Below, piece after piece: positions 9,789 to 17,755 of a stretch of DNA of 64,000 bases. The DNA comes from Pseudomonas sp. BCA17 (GTDB taxonomy: Bacteria > Pseudomonadota > Gammaproteobacteria > Pseudomonadales > Pseudomonadaceae): the NCBI RefSeq assembly GCF_004519405.1, contig NZ_SGWI01000001.1:1736001-1800000 (forward strand), given 5' to 3'. The notes below the pieces were generated by a model. That model saw only the letters and a program-made list of their open reading frames with translations, ran no database searches and was not told the origin of the DNA. Position 1 is the stretch's first letter, and the number at the start of each line of letters is the position of its first letter. A program made the translations under genes and the position numbers.

Positions 9789-11063
9789 TCAGTGTAAGTA
9801 GTCTTGAAAGCGGTAATAGGCGCCCACGAACGGCAGGAACCAGGGTTTGCCGAAATGCCCGGGGATCGCCGGCCATTCGAGTTCACGCCAAGGGTTGGCC
9901 TCGGCATTGCCGGCCATCACCTGAGCCATTACCTGGCCCATATGTACCGACATTTGCACCCCATGGCCGCTGTAGCCCATGGAATGAAATACGCCGCCAT
10001 GCTGGCCGGCACGTGGCAGGCGGTCGGAGGTCATGTCCACCAGGCCACCCCAGCAATAATCGATCTTCACCTGCGCCAGCTGCGGAAACATGTTCAGCAT
10101 CGCGGCCTGCAGCACTTTGCCGCTCTTGGCATCGGACACGCTGTTGGACATCGCGAAGCGCGCACGCCCGCCGAACAGCAGTCGGTTATCCGGGGTCAGG
10201 CGGAAATAATTGCCGATCATGCGGCTGGTGACGTAGGCACGGTGCTGCGGCAATAGCTGATCGATCAGCGCCTGGGGCAACACTTCGGTGACGATGACAA
10301 AACTGCCTACCGGTACGATGCGTCGGCGATACCAGCCAAGCCCACCGTGCTGGCAGGCACCACTGGCGAGCAACACTTGACCGGCGTGCAGCGAGCCCCG
10401 GCCGGTGTTGACTTGATAGCCACCGGCCTGCGCCTTCCAGTCATTGACCAGGGTGTGCTCATAAATCATCGCGCCGCGACGCGCCGCCGCCTCGGCCAAG
10501 CCCACACCGAAACGGCCGATGTGCATTTGCACGCCGTTACGTTGCAGCAAGCCGCCGTGAAACTGCGCCGAATTCACTTCGGCCCGGGCCTGGCCGGCGT
10601 CGAGCAACTCGACATCGGCATCGACTTCGCGGCGAATCAGATCGCAGGTGCGCGCCAGCCCTTCGTAATGCATGGGCTTGGCCGCCAGCTTGAGCTTGCC
10701 GTTGCGCACCATGTCGCAGGCGATCTGCTCCTGGTCCACTAATGACACCACGGTCTGCACCGCGCTTTCATAAGCCTGGTAATAATCCCGCGCCTTGGCT
10801 GCCCCGAGGCTGGCATGCAGCCCGGCGTAATCCTGGGCCACCCCGGTGTTGCACTGCCCACCGTTGCGCCCCGAGGCTTCACCGACCACCCGCCCGGCAT
10901 CCAGCACCACCACACTGGCGCCGCGCATGGCCAACGCCCTGGCCGCCGAAAGGCCGGTAAACCCACCACCGACCACCGCCACGTCGACCTGCCTGGGCAG
11001 GTCACCCAACTGCGCGCCGGTGAAGGCTGGTGCGGTATCGAGCCAATAGGATTCACTGCCCAT
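9789..11063 (-). CDS. FAD-dependent amine/amino-acid oxidase (PuuB/DadA family)
   Basis: 424 residues from the ATG at 11063 (MGSESYWLD). The DAO-type fold is clear: dinucleotide-binding GGGFTG at 32-37 and a C-terminal FAD segment around SMGYSGHGVQMS. The GGQCNTGVAQDY stretch and the overall length resemble gamma-glutamylputrescine oxidases (PuuB/PuuB-like). Such enzymes oxidise an amine to an aldehyde with release of ammonia and peroxide, which fits the semialdehyde dehydrogenase in the same operon. Substrate not readable from sequence. Confidence 0.87.
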   Translation of the reverse strand: MGSESYWLDTAPAFTGAQLGDLPRQVDVAVVGGGFTGLSAARALAMRGASVVVLDAGRVVGEASGRNGGQCNTGVAQDYAGLHASLGAAKARDYYQAYESAVQTVVSLVDQEQIACDMVRNGKLKLAAKPMHYEGLARTCDLIRREVDADVELLDAGQARAEVNSAQFHGGLLQRNGVQMHIGRFGVGLAEAAARRGAMIYEHTLVNDWKAQAGGYQVNTGRGSLHAGQVLLASGACQHGGLGWYRRRIVPVGSFVIVTEVLPQALIDQLLPQHRAYVTSRMIGNYFRLTPDNRLLFGGRARFAMSNSVSDAKSGKVLQAAMLNMFPQLAQVKIDYCWGGLVDMTSDRLPRAGQHGGVFHSMGYSGHGVQMSVHMGQVMAQVMAGNAEANPWRELEWPAIPGHFGKPWFLPFVGAYYRFQDYLH

Positions 11064-11094
11064 GTTTAACCTCGTGCGCCAATGACGTTGGTTT

Positions 11095-11763
11095 TTACAG
11101 ACCGACCAGACCCGGCAACCCACCGATATCGGTGATCTGCTGGTAGCCGAAGGCAGCATTACCCGGAACTTCATGCCCGCGGGCAACAAACGCTTTGTGC
11201 TTGATCTTCATGTCGTGAGCCGACATCAGGTCGTAACGGAAGCTGGACGATACATGCAAGATGTCTTCCGGCCCGCAGCCGAGGTTGTCGAGCATGTACT
11301 CGAACGCTTGCAGGCGTGGTTTGTAGGCTTGGGCCTGCTGAGCGGTGAAGACCTTGTGAAACGGCGCACCGAGCTTTTCGACGTTGGACATGATCTGACT
11401 GTCCATGGCGTTGGAGAGAATCACCAGGGGAATCTTGTCGGCGATCTTCGACAGGCCGGCCGGCACATCCGCGTGAGGGCCCCAGGTCGGTACGGCGTCG
11501 TAATACAGCTGACCTTCTTCACGGTAGTCGATACCCCAGCGCTTGCAGGTACGCGCCAGGGCGGTCTTGAGAATTTCGTCGTAGGGCCGCCAGTCGCCCA
11601 TCACCTGATCAAGACGGTAGGCGGTGAAATCCTTGACGAACTGGTCCATCTGCCCAGGCGCGAGGCGATCCGCGAACAGCTCGCGGGTCATGGTGCCCAT
11701 CTGGAAATTGGTCAGCGTACCGTAGCAGTCGAACGTGATGAATTTGGGACGAAGGAAGCTCAT
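11095..11763 (-). CDS. HAD-superfamily hydrolase, haloacid dehalogenase type II
   Basis: 222 residues from the ATG at 11763. Motifs of the (S)-2-haloacid dehalogenase subfamily are present in order: nucleophile D12 in TFDCYGTL, ILSNAMD (motif II), a lysine in AYKPRLQAF (motif III) and the acidic motif around SSSFRYDLMSAHDM. Members remove halide or act as phosphatases or other hydrolases. It is the first gene of the minus-strand operon, with the promoter region at 11832-11950. An actual dehalogenase role in this operon is doubtful; a hydrolytic step on the imported compound is more plausible. Confidence 0.85.
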   Translation of the reverse strand: MSFLRPKFITFDCYGTLTNFQMGTMTRELFADRLAPGQMDQFVKDFTAYRLDQVMGDWRPYDEILKTALARTCKRWGIDYREEGQLYYDAVPTWGPHADVPAGLSKIADKIPLVILSNAMDSQIMSNVEKLGAPFHKVFTAQQAQAYKPRLQAFEYMLDNLGCGPEDILHVSSSFRYDLMSAHDMKIKHKAFVARGHEVPGNAAFGYQQITDIGGLPGLVGL

Positions 11764-11831
11764 GGGGTGCGGTCCTGGAGTCAGTGGAAAGTGACAAGCA
11801 TTCGCGGCTCTGACGGCGCGTCGGCCTCGTT

Positions 11832-11950
11832 GCAGCACAGGTTCATTACACCACTGTGAAATCAGCAGATGGCATCAAAAATGCCCCTGACTCAATACAA
11901 AGCACCGTTTTTGCCGTCGGCGCCAGCAGAGTTTGCGGCGCGCTCCAGGC
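11832..11950 (-). promoter_or_regulatory. Promoter/operator region of the HAD-led operon (similar to 16874-16980)
   Basis: On the minus strand the region has a -10-like TAATGA inside GTGGTGTAATGAA (complement of about 11832-11844) and, about 60 bases upstream of it, a conserved block (complement of 11897-11941). The same two blocks occur ahead of the FAD oxidase at 15501-16826. In an ungapped 45-base comparison the upstream blocks match at 32 positions. The whole gap 11764-12264 holds this region and the upstream region of the plus-strand GNAT gene; I see no gene in it. Confidence 0.5.
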
Positions 11951-12264
11951 TTGGGCAAAGCCCGTATTCATGCGCTTTTATGGGCCTTTTCAGGTGCAAG
12001 GGCTCAAGGCTGGGGGTGACGAGCGGCAGAATGTGTGGCGCACGGCACTCTATAAAGAAGCGTTCTGCGCACAGCGCTGAACAGGCCCATCGGCCGCGAG
12101 GCATTTGCTGCTGAGCACCCCCTCCAATTTGGTAGTAACTATGGTGGCGTTACCCTCTTGCACGGCAAATCTACCGAATACCGCGCGCCCTCTTGCCAGC
12201 CCTGAAAGCAGGTGGGATACAGGCATTTCAACGACTCTCAACCGGTGCTTAACGGAGACCCGCC

Positions 12265-13116
12265 ATGGCTGCCCTGCCACACCCTGATTACGTTTACCGC
12301 TCGATGACGGCAGCCGACCTTCCGGCCGCCCATGAGTTATCGGTGCAACTCAAATGGCCCCACCGCCTGGAAGATTGGGCGATGTTGCAACGGGTCAGCG
12401 ATGGCTTTGTGGTACTCGACGGCGAGCGCCTGATCGGCACGGCTTTCGCCTGCCCCCAAGGCGATTACACGACGATCGGCCTGGTGATCGTCAGCAACGA
12501 CTACCAGGGCCAGGGCATCGGCCGCCGCTTGATGGAAATGGCCCTGAAGGCCTGCCGGTCAAGCACGCCACTGCTCAATGCCACCCTGGCTGGTGCGCCG
12601 CTCTACGCAAGCCAAGGCTTTGTCGAGTTTGGCCAGGTGCAGCAGCATCAAGGCCAGGCGCAAGTTCCCGCACTGACCGCGCTGGCCGAGGGCGAAACCT
12701 GCCGCACGCTGAATGCCGACGATCATGCCGCCTTGATCGCCCTGGCCAATGCCGGCAGCGGCCTGGACCGCCGTGAAATCCTGCGCGACGTGCAAGTGGA
12801 ACACGCCGTGGGCATCGAACGCGACGGCCAGTTGCGCGCGATTGCGCTGCTGCGCCCCTTCGGTCGTGGGCGTTGCATCGGCCCGGTGGTGGCCGAAACG
12901 CTCGACCAGGCCAAGCACTTGATCGGCACGTTGCTGGCCGAGGTGCCGGACGCATTTGTGCGCATCGACATCCCGGCCGAATGCGGCCTCAACGACTGGC
13001 TCGAACAGGCCGGTTTGAAGTGCATCGACAGGGTTGCACGCATGGCCATGGGTGAACCGCCCAGAGCCAGCGCCGGCGTGCATGCATTTGCCCTGATCAC
13101 CCAAGCGATCGGCTGA
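12265..13116 (+). CDS. GNAT family N-acetyltransferase with second C-terminal domain
   Basis: 283 residues. The N-terminal half (about 8-135) is a GNAT acetyltransferase; the acetyl-CoA loop is QGQGIGRR in NDYQGQGIGRRLMEMAL. The C-terminal half (about 145-275) looks like the acetyltransferase-related domain often found after it in this two-domain subfamily. The ATG at 12265 has GGAGA 8 bases upstream. It heads a plus-strand set with the cupin (gap 19) and aldehyde dehydrogenase. It may acetylate an intermediate or a toxic amine of the pathway encoded next to it; this is inference. Confidence 0.83.
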   Translation: MAALPHPDYVYRSMTAADLPAAHELSVQLKWPHRLEDWAMLQRVSDGFVVLDGERLIGTAFACPQGDYTTIGLVIVSNDYQGQGIGRRLMEMALKACRSSTPLLNATLAGAPLYASQGFVEFGQVQQHQGQAQVPALTALAEGETCRTLNADDHAALIALANAGSGLDRREILRDVQVEHAVGIERDGQLRAIALLRPFGRGRCIGPVVAETLDQAKHLIGTLLAEVPDAFVRIDIPAECGLNDWLEQAGLKCIDRVARMAMGEPPRASAGVHAFALITQAIG

Positions 13117-13135
13117 CCCTCCTGGAGTATTGCCC

Positions 13136-13849
13136 ATGTCTTCCCCTCGTATCCTGATGCTCGCTCGCGCTGACGGTAGCCCCGTCGACACGCCCTTTCG
13201 CAACGCGGCCTTGAGCGCGCTCGACCCCTTCGGCGACAACCGCCGGCTTGCCTGGCTGAGCGACGACGGCGTGTCTGCCGGCCTGGTCGCGCTGAGCGGC
13301 GAAACCGTTATCGAAGACTTCCCCCACAGTGAAACGCTGGTGGTCCAAGCCGGTTCAGTACAGCTGCACAGCGCCGAGCAGACGCTGGAGCTGGGGGTCG
13401 GCGACAGCGCGGTGATCGGCCGCGGCACCCGCCTCACCCTGCAGGCCAGCCCCGGCACCTGGTGCGCGTTCTGCGCCGTGAACCTCACCGATGCCCCGCT
13501 GCGTCCCGGCCTGACCTGGCTCGATCCGCGCGCCATGCTCAACCCTTCAGCCGCACCCGACGCACACATCCTGATCGGCTCCGCGCCGCAATGCCGCTCC
13601 AACAACCTGTTTGACGATGCCAGTACCGAACTGCGCGTCGGCATCTGGGATTCGACACCCTATGCCCGCCACGCTCGCCCGCACAAACTGCACGAATTGA
13701 TGTACCTGATCGAAGGCAACATGACGCTTCAGGACGCTGAGGGTGTCGATCTGACGGTCAACACCGGCGACACGGTTTTCGTCGCCAAGGGCGCGCCATG
13801 TGCCTGGCGCGGCACGGTGTATGTGCGCAAGGTTTACGCGGTGAAATAA
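13136..13849 (+). CDS. Two-domain cupin protein
   Basis: 237 residues from the ATG at 13136, which has GGAG 8 bases upstream (a TTG two codons earlier is less likely). Two cupin barrels are visible. The first, around ETLVVQAGSVQLHSAEQ, lacks a full metal set. The second has HKLHELMYLIEGNMTLQD with histidines and Glu, then GDTVFVAKGAPCAWRG. Proteins like this act as small-molecule sensors or as dioxygenase/isomerase-like enzymes. Function here is not known; position between a GNAT and an aldehyde dehydrogenase suggests the same catabolic pathway. Confidence 0.75.
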   Translation: MSSPRILMLARADGSPVDTPFRNAALSALDPFGDNRRLAWLSDDGVSAGLVALSGETVIEDFPHSETLVVQAGSVQLHSAEQTLELGVGDSAVIGRGTRLTLQASPGTWCAFCAVNLTDAPLRPGLTWLDPRAMLNPSAAPDAHILIGSAPQCRSNNLFDDASTELRVGIWDSTPYARHARPHKLHELMYLIEGNMTLQDAEGVDLTVNTGDTVFVAKGAPCAWRGTVYVRKVYAVK

Positions 13850-13888
13850 GTTCGCAACGCCTGTTATCGCTCCAGGGAGCCCGTTGAA

Positions 13889-15352
13889 ATGACTACACAC
13901 TCTACGAACCAGCACAGCGTCGATCCCCACGTACTGGACAGGTTCTACATCAATGGCCAGTGGGTTTCGCCGGCAGTTCCGGCCAGCCTCGGGGTGGTCA
14001 ACCCGGCCACCGAGCAGGTGGTGGCGCAGGTGGCGCGCGGCACTGCCGAAGATGTCGATCGCGCCGTTGCGGCAGCGCGTGCGGCGTTTCCGGGCTGGGC
14101 GGCGTGCGCCCCTGCCGAGCGCGCCCGCGTGCTTGGGAAGATCCATGAGCTGATCCTTGAACGCAAGGAGGCGCTTGCCCAGGCGCTGTGCCTGGAGATG
14201 GGCGCGGCGATAGGTTTCGCGCGTGCCATGCAGGTGCCACTGGCGGCCGAGCATGTACGGGTCGCACGTGACCTGCTGGCCGACTATCGCTTCCAGACGC
14301 TGGAGGGCAGCACCGCGATCGCGCGTGAACCCATCGGCGTATGCGCACTCATCACCCCGTGGAACTGGCCGCTGTATCAGATCACCGCCAAGGTTGCCCC
14401 GGCGATTGCCGCCGGCTGCACGGTAGTGCTCAAACCCAGCGAACTGTCGCCGCTGAGCGCGTTGCTGTTCGCCCAGTTAGTGCATGATGCCGGCCTGCCG
14501 CCCGGGGTGTTCAACCTGGTCAATGGCAGTGGCCACGAGGTGGGCGCCGCCATGGCCGCGCATGCCGACATCGATATGATCTCCATCACCGGCTCCAACC
14601 GCGCCGGGGCCCTGGTTGCGCAGGCGGCCGCGCCGACGGTGAAACGCGTCACCCAGGAGCTGGGCGGCAAATCACCGAATGTGTTGCTGCCCGACGCGGA
14701 CTTTGCCAAGGCCGTGCCGCTGGGCGTGATGTCGGCATTTCGCAACGTGGGGCAATCCTGCAGCGCGCCAACGCGGATGATCGTGCCCAGGAACAGACTG
14801 GCGGAGGTTGAAGCGCTCGCGGCGGCAACCGCCAACGGCATCGTCGTGGGCGACCCGCAATCGGTGGACAGCGTACTCGGGCCGATTGCGAATCAGGCAC
14901 AGTTCGAGCGTGTGCAGGCCATGATCGAGATCGGCATCGCCGAAGGCGCGAAACGTGTCTGCGGTGGTCCTGGGCGCGTGCCCGGCTTTGACACAGGCTT
15001 CTATGCGCGCCCGACCGTGTTTTCCGAAGTCGCGAGCAGCATGCGCATCGCCCAGGAAGAAATTTTCGGCCCGGTCCTTTGCATCATCGCGTATGACAGC
15101 CTCGATGAAGCCGTCGCCATCGCCAATGACACGGTGTACGGGCTGGGCGCCCATGTGCAAGGGCAGGACATCCAGCTTGCCCGAGCCGTGGCGTCGCGTA
15201 TTCGCGCCGGGCAAGTGCACCTGAACCATCCCGCCTGGGACCCGATGGCACCCTTTGGTGGCTACAAGCGTTCGGGGAATGGCCGGGAGTATGGTGTGCA
15301 GGGTTTTGAAGAGTATCTGGAGACCAAGGCCATTGTCGGCTTCGGTGCCTAA
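13889..15352 (+). CDS. Aldehyde dehydrogenase family protein
   Basis: 487 residues, full length. NAD(P)-dependent oxidation of an aldehyde to the acid. Visible are N159 in TPWNWP, K182 in LKPSEL, the cofactor loop ITGSNRAG, general base E257 in QELGGKSP and nucleophile C291 in VGQSCSAP. The C-terminal PFGGYKRSGNGRE motif is complete. It follows the cupin gene after 39 bases with GGGAG ahead of the ATG. Together with the nearby FAD oxidases it would clear the aldehydes they make. Specific substrate unknown. Confidence 0.9.
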   Translation: MTTHSTNQHSVDPHVLDRFYINGQWVSPAVPASLGVVNPATEQVVAQVARGTAEDVDRAVAAARAAFPGWAACAPAERARVLGKIHELILERKEALAQALCLEMGAAIGFARAMQVPLAAEHVRVARDLLADYRFQTLEGSTAIAREPIGVCALITPWNWPLYQITAKVAPAIAAGCTVVLKPSELSPLSALLFAQLVHDAGLPPGVFNLVNGSGHEVGAAMAAHADIDMISITGSNRAGALVAQAAAPTVKRVTQELGGKSPNVLLPDADFAKAVPLGVMSAFRNVGQSCSAPTRMIVPRNRLAEVEALAAATANGIVVGDPQSVDSVLGPIANQAQFERVQAMIEIGIAEGAKRVCGGPGRVPGFDTGFYARPTVFSEVASSMRIAQEEIFGPVLCIIAYDSLDEAVAIANDTVYGLGAHVQGQDIQLARAVASRIRAGQVHLNHPAWDPMAPFGGYKRSGNGREYGVQGFEEYLETKAIVGFGA

Positions 15353-15388
15353 AGCAACGTCTGCCGGCGCTGCACATCGACTGTGAAA

Positions 15389-15440
15389 AGGGGGCTTGCT
15401 CCCGATAGGGGTGAGTCACCCTATCGGGAGCAAGCCCCCT
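15389..15440. repeat. REP-like long hairpin between convergent genes
   Basis: A 22-bp perfect inverted repeat (15389-15410 and 15419-15440) with an 8-base loop. Its arms carry GGGGGCTTGCTCCCGATAG, which I recognise as a repeated extragenic palindrome type common in P. fluorescens-group genomes. It separates the convergent aldehyde dehydrogenase and FAD oxidase genes and may also stop transcription from both sides. Confidence 0.75.
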
Positions 15441-15500
15441 CTTACATTGCGAACCGAAACCGGCATGCAATGCCGGTCCGGCGCAGAGCCATTCGGCCCC

Positions 15501-16826
15501 TCAGAAATCCGCGACTTTGCCCCACGCCGATGACTTGAACCGGTCCGGATGATAAGGCGTCGGGTCTACGATAGGTTGCGCACCACTGACAATGTCCGCA
15601 ATCAGATGCCCCGCCCCCGGCCCGATACCAAACCCATGCCCACTGAACCCCGCCGCCAGTATCAGCCCAGGCAGGTTGGCCATTTCACCGATGCCGGGTA
15701 CGCCATCGGGCGTGCTGTCTACATACCCCGCCCACGCGGCCGTCACCGATGAGTCCATGAGGGCCGGCATCAATGCCGTCCCGCGCTCGTAGGTCAGCTT
15801 GACCGCCGAAGCGTCCGGGGTCGGGTCAAGAATTCGCATTTTCTCCATCGGCGTCGGCTCGTCCAGACGCCAGCGCTTCCAACTTTCGTGGCCTGCCCGC
15901 ACGCCTTCGAACCCACCCACGGCGAGGTTGCGCCAGCGCCGTTGAAACATCGGCAGGAACTGCGGCGCAAAGCTGAGCAACTGCGGGGTGGGATCGACAC
16001 GCCCGCGCCCGCTGATCGCCAGGGTGTAGCTGCCATCGAAACGGCGCGTCATCGAGGCATTGGCCGTGTGCAATGCAGTCGGCAGTTCCTGACTTGGGGG
16101 CGACACGCGCAGCACGGTTTGGCGAATGGTCGCCTGGGGAAAACGAATGCCGTATTGGCGGCAGAACGAGGAGGCCCAGGCACCTGCGGCAAGCACCGCA
16201 AGCCGGGTGCGGATGGTGCCTTTTTCGGTCACCACCGCAGACAGTCGGCCGCCTTCGGTTTCCACGCCCCGCACCGCGCAGTCCTGATGCACCGTGCTGC
16301 CAAGCGCCATGATCGCGCGTGCGACCGCCGGGGCTGCACGGGAGGGGTCGGCAATGCCGTCGGTGGGTGCGTAGACCCCGCCCTTCCACGGCTTGCCGGT
16401 CGCACTGCCGCGCTCAGCGGCTTGCTGTGCGGTGAGCATATGGGTTTCGACGTTGACCGAGCGGGCGAACTCGCCCCAGCGTGCCCAACCGTCAATTTCC
16501 TTTTCGTCGTTGCTCAGGTAAAGCAGGCCGCAGCGAGTGAAACCGGTCTGCTCGCCGGTCTCGGCGGCGAACTGCGCCCACAGTTCCAAGCTCTTGGTGG
16601 CCATCGGCAGCTCGCGCGCATCGCGATTCTGCTGACGGCACCAGCCCCAGTTACGGCTCGACTGCTCGGCCCCTATACGGCCCTTTTCGACCAAGGCGAC
16701 CTTCATGCCGCGCTTGGCCAGGTAGTAAGCGGTAAAGGAACCGATGATGCCACCGCCAATCACCACCACGTCAGCGTCAGTCGGCAAGTCGGGAGAAGTT
16801 TCTACAGCAATCAAGGGAGCGGGCAT
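15501..16826 (-). CDS. FAD-dependent oxidoreductase (D-amino-acid/amine oxidase family)
   Basis: 441 residues. The dinucleotide-binding loop GGGIIG is at 24-29, followed by the acidic end of beta-2 (VEKGRIG), and the SSRNWGWCRQQNRD stretch near 58 that marks one DadA-like subgroup. The C-terminal FAD contact is GFSGHGFGIGPGAG. It would oxidise a secondary or D-amino acid at the membrane or in the cytoplasm. It is monocistronic, convergent with the aldehyde dehydrogenase, and shares an upstream region with the HAD-led operon, which suggests one regulator controls both. Confidence 0.87.
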   Translation of the reverse strand: MPAPLIAVETSPDLPTDADVVVIGGGIIGSFTAYYLAKRGMKVALVEKGRIGAEQSSRNWGWCRQQNRDARELPMATKSLELWAQFAAETGEQTGFTRCGLLYLSNDEKEIDGWARWGEFARSVNVETHMLTAQQAAERGSATGKPWKGGVYAPTDGIADPSRAAPAVARAIMALGSTVHQDCAVRGVETEGGRLSAVVTEKGTIRTRLAVLAAGAWASSFCRQYGIRFPQATIRQTVLRVSPPSQELPTALHTANASMTRRFDGSYTLAISGRGRVDPTPQLLSFAPQFLPMFQRRWRNLAVGGFEGVRAGHESWKRWRLDEPTPMEKMRILDPTPDASAVKLTYERGTALMPALMDSSVTAAWAGYVDSTPDGVPGIGEMANLPGLILAAGFSGHGFGIGPGAGHLIADIVSGAQPIVDPTPYHPDRFKSSAWGKVADF

Positions 16827-16873
16827 AAGTGGGTATCCGTCAAGGGTCGGTCATGGCATCGCGGCAGCATGGA

Positions 16874-16980
16874 TTCATTACACCACCATGAAGCCATGCA
16901 TAAACGGTTAAAAACACCGGTCGGGTGGTACAAACCACCGTTTATCAGGCCCGCTCCGGCAGACTTTACCGCCCGGGCAC
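16874..16980 (-). promoter_or_regulatory. Promoter/operator region of the FAD oxidase gene
   Basis: Read on the minus strand it contains GTGGTGTAATGAA, also found before the HAD gene, and an upstream block (complement of 16930-16974) similar to the one there. It additionally holds a short perfect inverted repeat GGTGGT-ACAA-ACCACC at 16925-16940, a candidate operator half-site pair. The rest of 16827-17086 carries the divergent yggL upstream region and no gene. Confidence 0.45.
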
Positions 16981-17086
16981 ACCACGGTTTTCTGCCAGGC
17001 GGCAGACGGTGATAGCACGCAAATGGGGCAGTCACGCCTATTAACTGGTAGAGTGCGCACCGTTATTTATTAAGAGGAATGTTTTC

Positions 17087-17431
17087 ATGGCCACTAACCG
17101 CTCCCAGCGTCTGCGCAAAAAACTGTGTGTGGACGAGTTCCAGGAATTGGGTTTCGAGCTGAACCTGGAATTCAAGGAAAATCTGGCTGACGATGCAATC
17201 GATGCATTTCTCGACGCATTCCTGAAAGAAGCCATGGAAGCCAACGGCCTGGGCTACGTCGGCGGTGACGACTACGGTCTGGTCTGCCTGCAGAAGCGTG
17301 GCTCGGTCAGCGAAGAGCAGCGCGCCAAGGTTGAAGCCTGGCTCAAGTCCCGTGATGAACTGACCAAAGCTGAAGTCAGCCCGTTGCTGGACGTGTGGTA
17401 CCCGGAAAAGCCGATCAACCCTGTTGCTTGA
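17087..17431 (+). CDS. yggL: YggL family ribosome-associated protein (DUF469)
   Basis: 114 residues, the usual length. The whole chain matches the YggL family: N-terminal RSQRLRKKLCVDEFQELGF, the central FLDAFLKEAMEANGLGYVGG segment and the C-terminal WLKSRDELTKAEVSPLLDVWY. Family members are small acidic proteins reported to bind the 50S subunit. The ATG at 17087 has AAGAGGAA upstream. It ends just before an intrinsic terminator and precedes dacB, as in other Pseudomonas genomes. Confidence 0.92.
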   Translation: MATNRSQRLRKKLCVDEFQELGFELNLEFKENLADDAIDAFLDAFLKEAMEANGLGYVGGDDYGLVCLQKRGSVSEEQRAKVEAWLKSRDELTKAEVSPLLDVWYPEKPINPVA

Positions 17432-17438
17432 TCGCCAT

Positions 17439-17471
17439 CAGGGCCATCCTTCGTGATGGCCCTGTTTGTTT
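17439..17471 (+). terminator. Rho-independent terminator of yggL
   Basis: CAGGGCCATC (17439-17448) pairs with GATGGCCCTG (17455-17464) across a CTTCGT loop and is followed by TTTGTTT. The remainder of the gap up to 17755 shows no gene; it must hold the dacB promoter, which I could not place. Confidence 0.9.
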
Positions 17472-17755
17472 AAGCGTCACCCCCTCGTTACCTGCAGCAA
17501 GCCTCTCCTGGCTCTGCGCGCGCTCGTCATTCAAGCCTTCCAAAGCCTCCAATTCCTGATATCCAACGCACTCACCGCCCGAATCGGCAGGGAGAGCGCC
17601 CCTCTGCCTGGAAAAAAACGCCGAATACCCGCTATCGTTCAGCTACAACTGGATGCACCTTGGGGCATAATGCCGACACTTTCAGGACCATTGAGGGATT
17701 TTTCTTATTTGCCCCTCACCTTTTCACCCTCCTCAGCAGTAGGGTTTTATTCCTT

